A DNA stretch of 64,000 nt from Ahaetulla prasina (GCF_028640845.1 NC_080542.1:63191064-63255063), one strand, 5' to 3'. Counted from the stretch's first letter, positions 31,225 through 41,798 are shown. A program made the numbers and translations. The notes: generated by a model not told the origin, from the sequence alone.

Positions 31225-31860
31225 GTGTTCTCTTCACTGATGATGGCGAACTATTTAACACTACCAAAAATGTGGCTACCCTTCAAAAAGACCTTGACTT
31301 TGTGTCGGAATTGTCAAAAATTTGGCAACTCCAAATTTCAAGCAGTAAATTTTCTGATACACATTGGAAAAAAGAATCAGAACACTAAATACAAGCTTGA
31401 TGGACATTACCTTGTAGATGACCCTCACCCCGTCAAAGACCTTGGAGTTTTCATATCAAATAATCTAAGTGCCAAAGCCCACTGCAACTACATTGCCAAA
31501 AAGGCTTTAAGAGTTGTAAACTTAATCTTGCGTAGCTTCTTCTTCAGAAAGATTACACTACTAACCAGAGCATACAAAACATATCCTAGACCCATTCTCG
31601 AATACAGCTCACCTGTCTGGAACCCACACCTCATTTCGGACATTAATACAATTGAGCGTGTCCAGAAATATTTTACAAGAAGAGTTCTCCACTCCTCTGA
31701 TCACAACAAAATATCTTATGCCACCAGACTTGGAATCCTGGGTTTAGAAAATTTAGAACTCCGTCGCCTTCGGCATGACCTGAGTATAACCCATAAAATC
31801 ATCTGCTACAATGTCCTTCCTGTTGAAGACTACTTCAGCTTCAATCGCAACAATTCATGA
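31225..31860 (+). pseudogene. CR1-like ORF2 fragment, C-terminal part
   Basis: 211 codons. The first roughly 45 are read out of frame; from HIGKKNQNTKYKLDGHY onward it is the genuine C-terminal region with DLGVFISNNLSAKAH, RVQKYFTRRVLHSS and DYFSFNRNNS. It ends in a premature TGA at 31858; the remaining C-terminus is readable beyond it to about 32050. Confidence 0.85.
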
Positions 31861-32188
31861 GCACACAATAGATTTAAACTTAATGTGAACCGTTCCAATC
31901 TTGATTGTAGAAAATATGACTTCAGTAACAGAGTTGTTAATGCCTGGAATACACTACCTGACTCTGTGGTCTCTTCCCAAATCCCCAAAGCTTTAACCAA
32001 AGACTATCTACTATTGACCTCACCCCATTCCTAAGAGGTCTGTAAGGGGCGTGCATAAGACCACCAGCGTGCCTACCATTCCTGTCCTAATAGTCCCTTT
32101 GACTATATCCAATTCGTATGATTATTTCATGCTTATACTTATATATGCTCTTGTGTTTGATAAATAAATCAATAAATAACAATGATAA

Positions 32189-32754
32189 ATTAAAAAAATG
32201 ACGCCTGTTGATCGGGTTGGCAGTGAGTCTCCATAGTGAGAACAGACCTGAACATGGTTCTCATAGTATCTTTCTACATTGACTTCAGTGTCTTTATCAC
32301 TATACCTTGGTTACTTTTTAAGTAACTTGAATTGGTTAGCATGTGAGCTTATATGACGTTTGTCAGTGTGATTGTTTTATGTTATGACTAACTTATTAGA
32401 GTTTGCATTTTCACAAATTCTTGAAAACTTCATTTTGAGACAATTGTTTTTAAACAAAAAAAACATCTCTCTACTCTTTTGGATTAGAACATTTTGTTGT
32501 AAATAGCTCAGAATCATTACAGAGATTGAAGTAATCTCTAAATAATTCTGGTTTAGCTATATAGCTTACTTACATCAGCTTTTCTTATCATCAGATGAAA
32601 ATATCTGTATAAAAAGATAAGATTTTACTGACTTCAGAATCTCATTAAAAGATGAAGTATTTTCTTTGTGTTCAACCTCTTGAGAATTACTCAAATCAAG
32701 AGCCCAGGTAGTAATGTCATATTGTTTTGTGTCTTTTTAAAAAGTAATTCTGTT
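32189..32754. other. AT-rich sequence without recognised features
   Basis: Unique-looking sequence between two LINEs. No coding or repeat signal is seen. Confidence 0.5.
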
Positions 32755-32770
32755 TGCTGTTTTTCGCTGT

Positions 32771-33723
32771 TTGCAAGCGATCACGCACTCCGGTCCCCCT
32801 GACTTTTCCCGTTCCCCGAGTGGCTTGAATTCCCAGAGGCTAGGCCGTCGGCTGATGTTGTGCAATGCCAGGTCCGTTGTAAATAAAGCCCCCCTCATTT
32901 TTGATCTCATACAAGAGGGGGGTGCGGACCTGATGGGCATTTCGGAGACCTGGTTGGGCACAGAAGGGGGGGTTTCCCTGGTAGAAATGTGCCCACCGGG
33001 TTTCCGTGCATTCCATCGGCCAAGGGCCCAGGGTAGGGATGGGAGGGTGGCAGTTATTATTAACGAGAGTTTAGAGCCGAGGAAGGTTACTGAACCACAG
33101 ATAGCCGGATGTGAGTCCCTCTTTGTGAAGTGGGGCCTGGGGATGCAGGTGGATTTGCTGATCACGTACTGGCTCCTTGCTGCATGACAGAAACCCTGCC
33201 CGAGCTGCTGGATGTGATCGCCGGGATGGCGGTTGAAATCCCCAAACTTATGGTTATGGGAGATTTCAACCTGCCGTCAGTTGGTGGGGCATCCGTGTCG
33301 GCTCAGGAGTTCATGGCTTCCATGACGGCCCTGGACCTGACCCAGTTAGTGAATGGCCGCACTCACATTGGAGGAAACACTCTGGACTTGATTTTTTTCT
33401 CTGGACAGTGGTTGAATGATCTGGAGTTAGGGGATTTAGTTATTAAACCCTTGTCATGGTCAGATCATTCGCTCCTTCAACTCGACTTTCGAACTGCCAA
33501 CCCTCATCACAGGGAGCCGGAGCCAGTTCACTGGTTCCGTCCCAGGCGCCTGATGGACCCAGAGACGTTCCTAATGGAGCTTGGGCCATTACCTGAGGAT
33601 TTAGCCCTCGACTGGAGACCTAGTCGCCGCCTGGGAAAGGGCGGCTGCTGGGGCTCTAGATCGCGTCGTGCCTTTGCAGCCTCTGACCCGGTGCCGATCT
33701 CGACTAGCTCCTTGGTATTCTGA
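32771..33723 (+). pseudogene. L2 ORF2 fragment: AP-like endonuclease
   Basis: Two overlapping frames (32771-33187 and 33130-33723) carry one endonuclease domain broken by a frameshift near 33170. Catalytic-type motifs are present: ETW in [12 protein letters not shown] in MGDFNLPSVGG and SDH in WSDHSLL. The enzyme would nick the target DNA to prime reverse transcription. A further shift near 33690 leads into the linker frame 33668-34387. Confidence 0.9.
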
Positions 33724-34387
33724 GGAGCTGAGAGAGATGAAGCACCATAAAAGACGCCTAGAGAGTAACTGGAGGGCCAGCCGTTTCGAATCTGACCAGA
33801 CACTAGTAAGGTCTCAAATTCAGACCTACTTAGTGGCGATGAGAGTGGCAAAATGGGAGTATTTTTCTGCTCTCATTGCATCGGCAGATAACCGCCCAGC
33901 TGCCCTGTTTGGGGTGACTCGCTCTCTTCTCCATCAGAGAGCATTGGAGGACCCCTTAGGGCATGCTGAGGAGATTGGACAATATCTGCATGATAAAATC
34001 ACTCAGATTTGGGAAGGTCTGGATTCAGATTGGGTAGGGTCAGGCGGGACGGAGGAGGCAGGTCTTGAGGTTGCTATCTGGGAGGGGTTCGATACTGTGG
34101 CTCCTGAGGACATGGACAGGATATGGGGAAGACTGAATGTGACCACATGTTTATTGGATCTGTGTCCCTCCTGGCTGGTACTGGCCACCCGGGAGGTTAC
34201 ACGAGGCTGGCTTCAGGGAATTGTCAACGCTTCTCTGATGGAGGGTGTCTTCCCTACCGCCTTGAAAGAAGTGGTGGTGAGGCCCCTCCTCAAGAAGCCC
34301 TCCCTGGATCCAGCTGTTGTAGTGAATTATCGTCCTGTCTCCAACCTTCGTTTTGTGACTAAGGTTGTTGAGAGTGTGGTGGCATGA
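33668..34387 (+). pseudogene. L2 ORF2 fragment: linker and start of RT
   Basis: 239 codons with an Arg-rich linker (EMKHHKRRLESNWRASRF), a PSWLVLATREVTRGWLQ segment and the RT fingers VVRPLLKKPSLDP..NYRPVSNLRFVTKVVESVVA. It ends at a TGA (34385-34387) that replaces the codon before the QxPxYLDE segment. RT resumes in the same frame after the stop. Confidence 0.9.
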
Positions 34388-34480
34388 CAGTTCCCCCACT
34401 ACCTGGATGAAACTGTCTATCTGGACCCGTTCCAGTCTGGCTTCCGGCCTGGTTACAGCACAGAGACGGCCTTAGTCGCG

Positions 34481-35233
34481 TTGATAGATGATGTCTGGAG
34501 GGCTTGGGACAGAGGCTGCTCCTCTGTCCTAGTCCTATTAGATCTCTCAGCGGCTTTTGATACCATTGACCATGGTATCTTGCTGCAACAGCTCGGGGGG
34601 CTTGGAGTGGGGGGCACCGTTTATCGGTGGTTCTCCTCCTACCTCTCTGACCGGTCGCAGATGGTGTTGGCAGGAGGGCAGAGATCGGCCCCAAGGCGCC
34701 TCTTGTGTGGGGTACCACAGGGGTCGGTTCTCTCACCTCTTCTGTTCAACATCTATATGAAGCTGCTGGGCGAGATCATCTGTGGTTTTGGGGTGAGATG
34801 TCATCTGTACGCTGATGATACCCAGCTGTACATTTCCACCCCTAACCACCCCAACGTGGCCGTCGAAGTGATGTCCCGGTGTCTGGAGGCTGTACGGGTC
34901 TGGATGGGGAGAAACAGGCTCCAACTCAACCCTTCCAAGACTGAGTGGCTGTGGGTGCCGGCATCCCGGTACAGCCAGCTGATTCCATCACTGGCTGTTG
35001 GGGGCAAGTCGTTGGCCCCCACGGAGAGGGTTCGCAATCTAGGCATTCTCCTGGATGCACGACTGTCTTTAGAAGAGCATATGATGGCTGTCGCCAGGGG
35101 AGCTTTTTATCAGGTTCGCCTGATATGCCAGTTGCGTCCCTTTCTAGACCGGGTTTCCCTCTGCACAGTCACTAATGCCCTCGTCACGTCCCGCCTGGAC
35201 TACTGCAATGCTCTCTACATGGGCTCCCCTTGA
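34481..35233 (+). pseudogene. L2 ORF2 fragment: RT palm and thumb
   Basis: 250 codons with both catalytic signatures, AAFDTIDH and YADDTQLYIS, the GVPQGSVLSPLLFNIYM loop, NPSKTEWLWVPASR and VTSRLDYCNALYMGSP. All RT residues expected for activity are visible. It stops at 35231-35233, where LKGTW residues of the C-terminal domain should continue. The remainder is in frames 35230-35454 and 35458-35658. Confidence 0.92.
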
Positions 35234-35658
35234 AGGGCACCTGGAAGCTCCAACTGGTCCAGAATGCGGCTGTGCGGGTGATAGAGGGAGCACCTCATGG
35301 CTCCCATGTGACACCTCTCCTGCGCGGTCTGCACTGGCTTCCAGTGATCTTACGGGTCCAATTCAAGTTGCTGGTTACCACCTTTAAAGCACTCCATGGC
35401 ATAGGACCGGATTACTTATGGGACCGCCTACTGCCACCAGTAGCCTCCTATTGACCTGTGCGTTCCCACAGGGAGGGCCTCCTCAGGGTGCCGTCGGTCA
35501 AACAATGCTGGCTGGCGACCCCCAGGGGGAGGGCCTTCTCTGTGGGGGCTCCTGCCCTCTGGAATGAGCTGCCTCCGGTGCTCCGTCAACTCCCCGACCT
35601 CCGGACCTTTCGCCATGAGCTGAAAACTCTTCTGTTCCATCGCGCAGGGCTAGCTTAA
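35230..35658 (+). pseudogene. L2 ORF2 fragment: C-terminal domain
   Basis: Two frames (35230-35454 and 35458-35658) in phase, separated by a TGA at about 35452-35454. They carry LQLVQNAAVRVIEGAPHGSHV, LLRGLHWLPVILRVQFKLL and, after the stop, SHREGLLRVPSVKQC and ALWNELPPVLRQLPDLRTF. This region follows the RT in all L2 copies of the window. It has no known catalytic role. Confidence 0.9.
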
Positions 35659-35865
35659 ATGCAGTTTTTTAAACGGGGTTTTATTCTTATTTTAGTTTTT
35701 AGGCCATAAATTGAATCAGTTTTTTATATTTTTTTATATTTTTACATTTTTTATATAGTTCTTAACTTGTATTATATGTATTTTTATTGGCTGTGAACCA
35801 CCCTGAGCCCTCAGGAGAAGGGCGGTATACAAATCGAATAAATAAATAAATAAATAAATTCTGTA

Positions 35866-36849
35866 TGTGCTTTAAAATTCAAGCAGCCCAAATGTTGGTA
35901 GTTGAGGAATAAATTGATTTGTAATTTTCATTTTCCTATTTCTTTTAATCCTCCCCTTGAGACACTTTCCCAAAAATATCTTGTAACATATGGTACCTTG
36001 TAGGATTCATAAATTAATATATCCATTCTGTTGTGCCAAGTCTTAAAGTGGCTTTTTTTATTTTCTTTTTTCTGAGAAAAGGAGAAATACATCACTGCAC
36101 CCTATTTCAAAAAACAAATATAATTTCATTTCAATTTGTTTATGTTAATTATACTAACGTATGCTGATATGTTGATATAATTTTAAAATTAATCACTATA
36201 ATTATTTCAAGACAAAATACATCTCAGCAGAGCAGAAATGAGTAATCAAGTACTTTGTGTCTACACAATTTACTGTCACAGAGCTTTGATAGCCATGCTC
36301 TCCTTTTCTTTAATTGTTCCTTTATTTTTAAATTACACTTAGATTGAAGAACTCTTCAAATGAAGGTCTTATGTTTTGGAAAATAGGACACAAAACTACT
36401 CTAGTTACAATTGCATGGGTGTTAAGCTATCCCTGAATATTTAAGCTATTTAATTATACGTTCTGTAGGAGATAACAAGGCTGAGCCTGAGGGAGGGATC
36501 AACCACTCATCACCATGGAATAAACAGGTACTTATTTGAATAACCCTAGTTCCTGATTTTTTGTGCCTGACACTTTACTAAATTCTACATACTGTAGGAT
36601 TAGTAAAGCAAATACAAAGTGCCTTGCTATTTAACATTTCAATAATTAGATTTAAGGGAGAAAATTTTAATAATGGCTTAAAACAATAAATATTTGGATA
36701 ATAGCCCCCAGCCTATTTCCTACCATACACAAACCTCATTCTACCATACACAAACCTCAAAGGACCTCATTCCTTTGCCTTAAAAATTGGAACATCTATT
36801 CAGTGTTTACATGCCAGGTCTTCAATCTTTGCTGCCTGCCTCATGATAC
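35866..36849. other. AT-rich spacer between two oppositely oriented L2 copies
   Basis: About 1 kb of AT-rich sequence with a small duplication (CCATACACAAACCTCA twice near 36723-36760). No gene is seen. Confidence 0.5.
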
Positions 36850-39800
36850 TTTATGCTGTCTGTAATTTATTATTTATTTATTTATTTATTTGATTTGATT
36901 TTTATACCGCCCTTCTCCCGAAGGACTCAGGGCGGTGTACAGGCAAGATAAAACCAGCAATACAAATATACAGGTTAAAATACCATTTAAAAAACTTATT
37001 TAAAATTAGCCTGAAATTAAAATTACCGTAAACTAAAAACCCCGTTTAAAAATTAATAAAATTTCACATTTAAAAATCCAATTTAAGCCAGCCCAGCGCG
37101 AATAAAGAGATGTGTCTTCAGTTCGCGACGGAATGTCCGAAGGTCAGGTATTTGACGTAGACCCGGGGGAAGCTCGTTCCAGAGTGTGGGAGCCCTCACA
37201 GAGAAGGCCCTTCCCCTGGGGGCCGCCAGCCGACATTGTTTGGCGGACGGCACCCTGAGAAGTCCCTCTCTATGGGAGCGTACGGGTCGGTGGGAGGCAT
37301 GTGGTAACAGCAGGCGGTCCCATAAGTACCCAGGTCCTAAGCCATGGAGCGCTTTAAAGGTCGTAACCAACACCTTAAAGTGCACTCGGAAGGCCACAGG
37401 CAGCCAGTGCAGTCTGCGCAGGAGCGGTGTTACATGGGAGCTACGCGTAGCTCCCTCTATCACCCGCGCAGCTGCATTCTGGACTAACTGAAGCCTCCGA
37501 GTGCACTTCAAGGAGCCCATGTAGAGAGCATTACAGTAATCCAGCGAGAGGTAGCAGTGCATGAGTGACTGTGCATAAGGCATCCCGATCAAGGAAGGCG
37601 CAACTGCGAACCAGGCGAACCTGGTGGAAGGCCCCTGGACGGCCGTCAGATGATCTTCAAACGACAGCCGATCATCCAGGAGGACACCTAAGTTGCGCAC
37701 CCTATCCTTTGGGGCCAATAACTCACCTCCGACAGCCAGCTGCGGCTGCAGCTGACTGAATCGGGATGCCGGCATCCACAGCCACTCCGTCTTGGAGGGA
37801 TTAAGCTTGAGCCTGTTTCTCCCCATCCAGACCCGTACGGCTTCCAAACACCGGGACAGCACTTCAACAACTTCATTGGGGTGGCCCGGGGTGGAAAAGT
37901 ACAGCTGGGTGTCGTCAGCGTACTGCTGGTATCTCACCCCGAAACCACTGATGATCTCACCCAGCGGCTTCATGTAGATGTTGAACAGCAGGGGCGAGAG
38001 AATCGACCCCTGAGGGACCCCACAAGTGAGGCCCCTCGTGGTCGACCTCTGCCCCCCTGTCAACACCGTCTGCGACCGGTCGGAGAGATAGGAGGAGAAC
38101 CACCGATATACAGTGCCTCCCACTCCCAATCCCCCCAACCGGTGCAGCAGGATACCATGGTCGATGGTATCGAACGCCGCTGAGAGGTCTAATAGGACCA
38201 GGGCAGAGGAATAACCCCTGTCCCTAGCCCTCCAGAGATCATCCACCAATGCGACCAAAGCTGTCTCCGTGCTGTATCCGGGTCGGAAGCCGGACTGGAA
38301 CGGGTCTAGATAGATGTCTTCATCCAGGTATTGGGGTAGCTGTCGCGCCACGGCACTCTCTACAACCTTCGCAACAAAGCGAAGGTTGGAGACTGGACGA
38401 TAATTACCCAAAATAGCTGGGTCCAGGGAGGGCTTCTTAAGGAGGGGTCTCACCACCGCCTCTTTCAAGGCGGCAGGGAAAACCCCTTCCAACAAAGAAG
38501 CGTTGATAATCCTCTGGAGCCAGCCTCGTGTCACCGCCTGAGTGGCCAGTTCCAGCCAGGAAGGGCACGGGTCCAGTAAACATCTCGTGCCATGAAGCCT
38601 CCCCAACAACCTGTCGACGTCCTCGGGAGCCACAGGGTCAAACTCATCCCAAATGGGCTCAACAAGACGTGCCTCCTCTCCCTCGCTTGGATCATCCCAA
38701 ATTCGGTCCAGACCGTCCCTCAGCTGAGCGATTTTATCGTATAGATAACCACTAAACTCCTCGGCTCGTCCCTGCAAAGGGTCATCCCGCACCTCCTGAT
38801 GTAGGAGAGAGCGGGTCACCCGAAACAGGGCAGCCGGGCGGTTATCTGCCGACGCAATGAGGGTGGAGGTGTAAGAACGCCTCGCTTCCCTCATTGCCAC
38901 TAGGTAGGTCCTAGAATAGGATCTAACTAGTGTCCGATCAGCTTCGGAGCGACTGGACCTCCAGGTGCTCTCCAGGCGTCTTCTCCGGCGTTTCATCTCC
39001 CTCAGCCCCTCGGAGAACCAAGGGGCCGGACGAGACCTACGCCGGGTCAGAGACCGCAAAGGCGCGACACGGTCCAAGGCCCCGACCGCGGCCTGTTCCC
39101 AGGCCACGACCAGTTCCTCAGCCGTGCCGTGGGCCAGTTCCTCAGGGAATGGCCCAAGCTCCGTCAGGAACCTCTCAGGGTCCATCAGGCGCCTGGGACG
39201 GAACCACCGTATAGGTTCCGTCTCCCTGCGGTGGTGAATGGCGGTTCGGAAGTCCAGGCAAAGGAGAAAATGATCCGACCATGACATTGGTTCTGTTACT
39301 AAATCATCTAACACCAGATCATTTAACCACTGTCCAGAGATATAAATCAGATCCAGCGTGCCTCCCCCCGTGTGTGTAGGGCCATCATTTACTCGAATCA
39401 GGTCCAAGGCCGTCATGGAAGCCAGGAACTCCCGAGCTGCCGTCGATGACAAGCCGACTGATGGCAGGTTAAAATCCCCCATGACTATGAGTCTGGGGGT
39501 CTCAACCGCCACAGCCGCGAGTACCTCCAACTGCTCGGGCAGGGCTGTGGTCACGCAGCAAGGAGCCAGGTACGCGATCACCAAGCCCAACTGATTCCTA
39601 TAGCCCCACCGCACATAGAGGGATTCACAGCCGGCAATCTGAGGAACAGTGGTCTCCCTCGGCTCTAGATCCTCCTTAATAACAACCGCCATCCCCCCAC
39701 CCCTACCTTGGGCCCTCGGCTGATGAAATGCTCGGAAACCTGGAGGGCACATCTCAACAAGGGGGACCCCCCCCTCTGGGCCTAACCAGGTTTCCGTAAT

Positions 39801-40230
39801 GCCCATAAGGTCCGCGGACTCCCCCTGAATAAGGTCGCAGATCAGGGGAGCCTTATTAACCACGGACCGAGCATTACATAACATCAGCCGAAGATCCAAG
39901 CTCTGAGGATCATGGCCACCCGAGGAATGGGTAGGGACTGAGGGGCCGGAGCACGCGATCGCTCTCAAACATCGAACGCGTGCTCCCTCAACTCGGTACG
40001 GCCCTTCCCCCCGCCATATCTGCCTCTCCCACTTACCGTACAGATTGAACAACCCTCTAAACCTGGAACGTCCTCCCCCCCTGCCTTCAGACAAGATGGA
40101 ATAGTGTCGCGAACTAGCACAGGGGCTGGATCCCTCCCCGACGGGTTCTCGCCCCCACCCGTCAAATCCCACCCCCCCTTAAAAAACCCTTATTTAAAAA
40201 GCTATTTTAAAAACCCCACAACTTCTTCTT
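36850..40230 (-). mobile_element. L2-clade LINE, near full length (about 3.4 kb)
   Basis: A minus-strand element with an (ATAA)-type tail (36866-36892), 3' UTR (ACCGCCCTTCTCCCGAAGG on the plus strand), a single 1029-codon ORF2 and a C-rich 5' UTR up to about 40230. It is the best preserved transposon in the window. No separate ORF1 is visible, as in many L2 elements. Its 5' boundary cannot be set exactly because no target-site duplication was found. Confidence 0.93.
37083..40172 (-). CDS. L2 ORF2 protein: AP-endonuclease and reverse transcriptase, 1029 residues, open throughout
   Basis: The enzyme would nick target DNA and copy the LINE RNA there in the nucleus. Endonuclease lies at about residues 97-308 (ITETWL 125-130, MGDFN 231-235, SDH 299-301). 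RT is at about 565-845 (first Asp in AAFD near 668, GVPQGSILSP near 718-727, YADD 751-754). A C-terminal domain runs from 880 to the end. The first roughly 95 residues are Gly/Arg-rich and may not be translated from this ATG. Residues about 846-877 (37542-37639) do not match the other copies; several small deletions there, net minus nine bases, shift the frame and then restore it. Thus the frame is open but a 32-residue block after the palm is scrambled, and activity is doubtful. Confidence 0.9.
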   Translation of the reverse strand: MGFDGWGREPVGEGSSPCASSRHYSILSEGRGGGRSRFRGLFNLYGKWERQIWRGEGPYRVEGARVRCLRAIACSGPSVPTHSSGGHDPQSLDLRLMLCNARSVVNKAPLICDLIQGESADLMGITETWLGPEGGVPLVEMCPPGFRAFHQPRAQGRGGGMAVVIKEDLEPRETTVPQIAGCESLYVRWGYRNQLGLVIAYLAPCCVTTALPEQLEVLAAVAVETPRLIVMGDFNLPSVGLSSTAAREFLASMTALDLIRVNDGPTHTGGGTLDLIYISGQWLNDLVLDDLVTEPMSWSDHFLLCLDFRTAIHHRRETEPIRWFRPRRLMDPERFLTELGPFPEELAHGTAEELVVAWEQAAVGALDRVAPLRSLTRRRSRPAPWFSEGLREMKRRRRRLESTWRSSRSEADRTLVRSYSRTYLVAMREARRSYTSTLIASADNRPAALFRVTRSLLHQEVRDDPLQGRAEEFSGYLYDKIAQLRDGLDRIWDDPSEGEEARLVEPIWDEFDPVAPEDVDRLLGRLHGTRCLLDPCPSWLELATQAVTRGWLQRIINASLLEGVFPAALKEAVVRPLLKKPSLDPAILGNYRPVSNLRFVAKVVESAVARQLPQYLDEDIYLDPFQSGFRPGYSTETALVALVDDLWRARDRGYSSALVLLDLSAAFDTIDHGILLHRLGGLGVGGTVYRWFSSYLSDRSQTVLTGGQRSTTRGLTCGVPQGSILSPLLFNIYMKPLGEIISGFGVRYQQYADDTQLYFSTPGHPNEVVEVLSRCLEAVRVWMGRNRLKLNPSKTEWLWMPASRFSQLQPQLAVGGELLAPKDRVRNLGVLLDDRLSFEDHLTAVQGPSTRFAWFAVAPSLIGMPYAQSLMHCYLSLDYCNALYMGSLKCTRRLQLVQNAAARVIEGATRSSHVTPLLRRLHWLPVAFRVHFKVLVTTFKALHGLGPGYLWDRLLLPHASHRPVRSHREGLLRVPSAKQCRLAAPRGRAFSVRAPTLWNELPPGLRQIPDLRTFRRELKTHLFIRAGLA

Positions 40231-40329
40231 GGCCGCATACCTTCATACCTTATTTACCTGTAAATAAAAATTGCTGTACAGTTAGTTCTAAGTTAATAAT
40301 AGTAATAGGGTTAGATTACTATAATAATA

Positions 40330-40430
40330 GTAATAGGGACCAGGAATTCTGTTGTTAAGCAACATAGTCGTAAAGTGTGATTTCATGTGACAACAGGAGT
40401 TCTAGCAGTTCTAACTCTAGTTCTTTCATT
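40330..40430. mobile_element. TA-type MITE (ACAGGTAGTCC family), left part, cut by BovB
   Basis: GGGACCAGGAATTCTGTTGT, GTTAAGCAACATAGTCG and TGATTTCATGTGACAACAG are family motifs. The copy is interrupted at 40430 by the BovB insertion and resumes at 43051 after the second copy of the 13-bp duplication. The terminal ACAGGTAGTCC is not recognisable. Confidence 0.7.
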
Positions 40431-40434
40431 GTTG

Positions 40435-40671
40435 TTAGTTGCGAAGTCGTGTCCAACCCATGGCGACCCCATGGATAACGTTCCTCCAGGCCTTCCTCTC
40501 CTCTACCATCCTCTGGAGTCCATTTAAGCTCACACTGACTGCTTCAGTGACTCCATCCAGGCACCTCATTCTCTGTCGTCCCCTTCTTATGCCCTCAATC
40601 TTTCCCAGCATTAGGCTCTTCTCCAGTGAGTCCTTCCTTCTCATTAGGTGCCCAAAGTATTTCAGTTTCAT
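40435..40671 (-). pseudogene. BovB ORF2 C-terminal fragment
   Basis: 78 codons including KLKYFGHLMRRKDSLEKSLM, GKIEGIRRGRQRMRCLDGVT and a WRNVIHGVAMGWTRLRN end, diagnostic of BovB/RTE. It has no enzymatic motif. It is separated from the RT frame by the nested L2 insertion and further decay. Confidence 0.92.
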
Positions 40672-40795
40672 GTTCAGGATCTGGCCTTCTAAAGAGCAGT
40701 CAGGGTTGATCTCCTCTAGAACTGACTGGTTTGATCGCCTTGCAGTCCAGCACCAGAGTTCAAAGGCCTCAATTCTTTGGCACTCAGCCTTTCTT

Positions 40796-40990
40796 ATTTA
40801 TTTATTTAATTAATTAATTTAATTTATATACCACCCTTCTCCTGAAGAACTCAGGGCAGTTTACAGCCAGGGTAAAAGCACAACTCAGAAAAGTTAAAAA
40901 ACATTTAAAAAACTACTTAAAGGCTAAAGGAATATAAGACTATAATAAAACCCCAATAAAAACTTCATTAAGCCAGCCCTGCATGATGAA
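40796..40990 (-). mobile_element. L2 3'-end fragment nested in BovB
   Basis: The plus strand reads (ATTT)n-type tail, ACCACCCTTCTCCTGAAGAA, then CAGGGCAGTTTACAGC and, at the other end, TTAAGCCAGCCCTGCATGATG. This is the L2 3' UTR and the last ORF2 codons (..AGLA, stop). BovB sequence is continuous across it (CACTCAGCCTTTCTT before, ATATGGTCCAACTTTCAC after). No clear duplication was found. Confidence 0.88.
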
Positions 40991-41633
40991 ATATGGTCCA
41001 ACTTTCACAGCTATACATTGCAACTGGGAAAACCATAGCCTTGACTATACGCACTTTTGTTGGCAGGGTGATGTCTCTGGTTTTTAGTACCCTTTCTAGA
41101 TTTGCCATAGCTTTCCTCCCCAGGAGCAAGCATCTTTTAATTTCTTGGCTGCAGTCCCCATCTGCAGTGATCTTGGAGCCCAGGAAAATAAAATCTGTTA
41201 CTACCTCCATTTGTTCCCCATCTATCTGCCAGGAATTGAGAGGGCTGGATGCCATGATCTTAATTTTCTTAATGTTGAGTTTCAAGCCAACTTTTGTACT
41301 CTTATCCTTCACCCGCATCAAGAGCCTTTTTAGTTCCTCTTCGCTCTCTGCCATTAGAGTGGTATCATCTGCATATCTGAGATGGTTGATATTTCTCCCG
41401 GCAATCTTAATTCCAACTTTTGATTCATCCAGTCCCGCCTTTCTCATGATGTACTTTGCGTATAAGATAAATAGGCAAGGTGATAGTATACAGCCTTGCC
41501 AGACTCCTTTCCCAATTTTGAACCAATCAGTGGTTCCGTGTCCAGTTCTCACTGTTGCTTCTTGACCTGCATACAGGTTTTTCAAGAGACAAATAAGATG
41601 GTCTGGTACGCCCATTTCTTTAAGAACTTGCAC
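40968..41633 (-). pseudogene. BovB ORF2 fragment: RT palm and thumb
   Basis: 221 codons with MGVPDHLICLLKNLYAGQEA, a GVWQGCILSPCLF loop (GVRQGC in live copies), LRYADDTTLMAESEEEL with the catalytic YADD, and FIFLGSKITADGDCSQEIKR. The last residues (HHAGLA) come from the nested L2. The first catalytic Asp segment lies upstream in a decayed part near 41660-41700 (FIDYAKAF-type residues are readable there). Confidence 0.92.
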
Positions 41634-41798
41634 AATTTGTTGTGATTCACATAATCAAAGGCTTTAGCATAGTCAATGAAGCAGAAGTAGATTTTTTTTC
41701 TGGAACTCCCTAGCTTTCTCCATGATCCAGCGTATGTTGGCAATTTGATCTCTAGTTCCTCTGCCTCTTTGAAATCCTGCCTGCACTTCTGGTAATTC

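Larger units (their letters stand above)
30418..32177 (+). mobile_element. CR1-like LINE, 5'-truncated, second copy of the family at 16.6 kb
   Basis: A plus-strand LINE bounded by AACAATGATAA duplications (30407-30417 and 32178-32188) and ending in a GATAAATAAATCAATAAAT tail. ORF2 is split into frames 30518-31141, 31113-31388 and 31225-31860. The RT fingers (IPVFKKEDPSLVENHRPISL) and C-terminal region (RPILEYSSPVWNPHLISDI) are well preserved. The catalytic segment AFD has become VFY and the FADD box FTDD, so this copy could not polymerise even if the frame were intact. Confidence 0.88.
32755..35865 (+). mobile_element. L2-clade LINE, nearly full ORF2 but disrupted
   Basis: About 3.1 kb on the plus strand ending CCCTGAGCCCTCAGGAGAAG, GGCGGTATACAAATC and (AATA)n at 35862. 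The conceptual order is AP-endonuclease ([36 protein letters not shown]), linker, and RT (VRPLLKKPSL, NYRPVSNLRF, VLLDLSAAFDTIDH, GVPQGSVLSPLLFNIYM, YADDTQLYI), followed by a C-terminal domain. At least five frame breaks or stops divide it, near 33170, 33690, 34386, 35233 and 35452. The 5' end begins just before the endonuclease, so a short ORF2 N-terminus and the 5' UTR are missing compared with the copy at 36.9-40.2 kb. Confidence 0.93.

Noticed and set aside
37186..39594. Several plus-strand frames across the L2 copy
   Set aside because: They are antisense shadows of the 1029-codon ORF2 on the minus strand.
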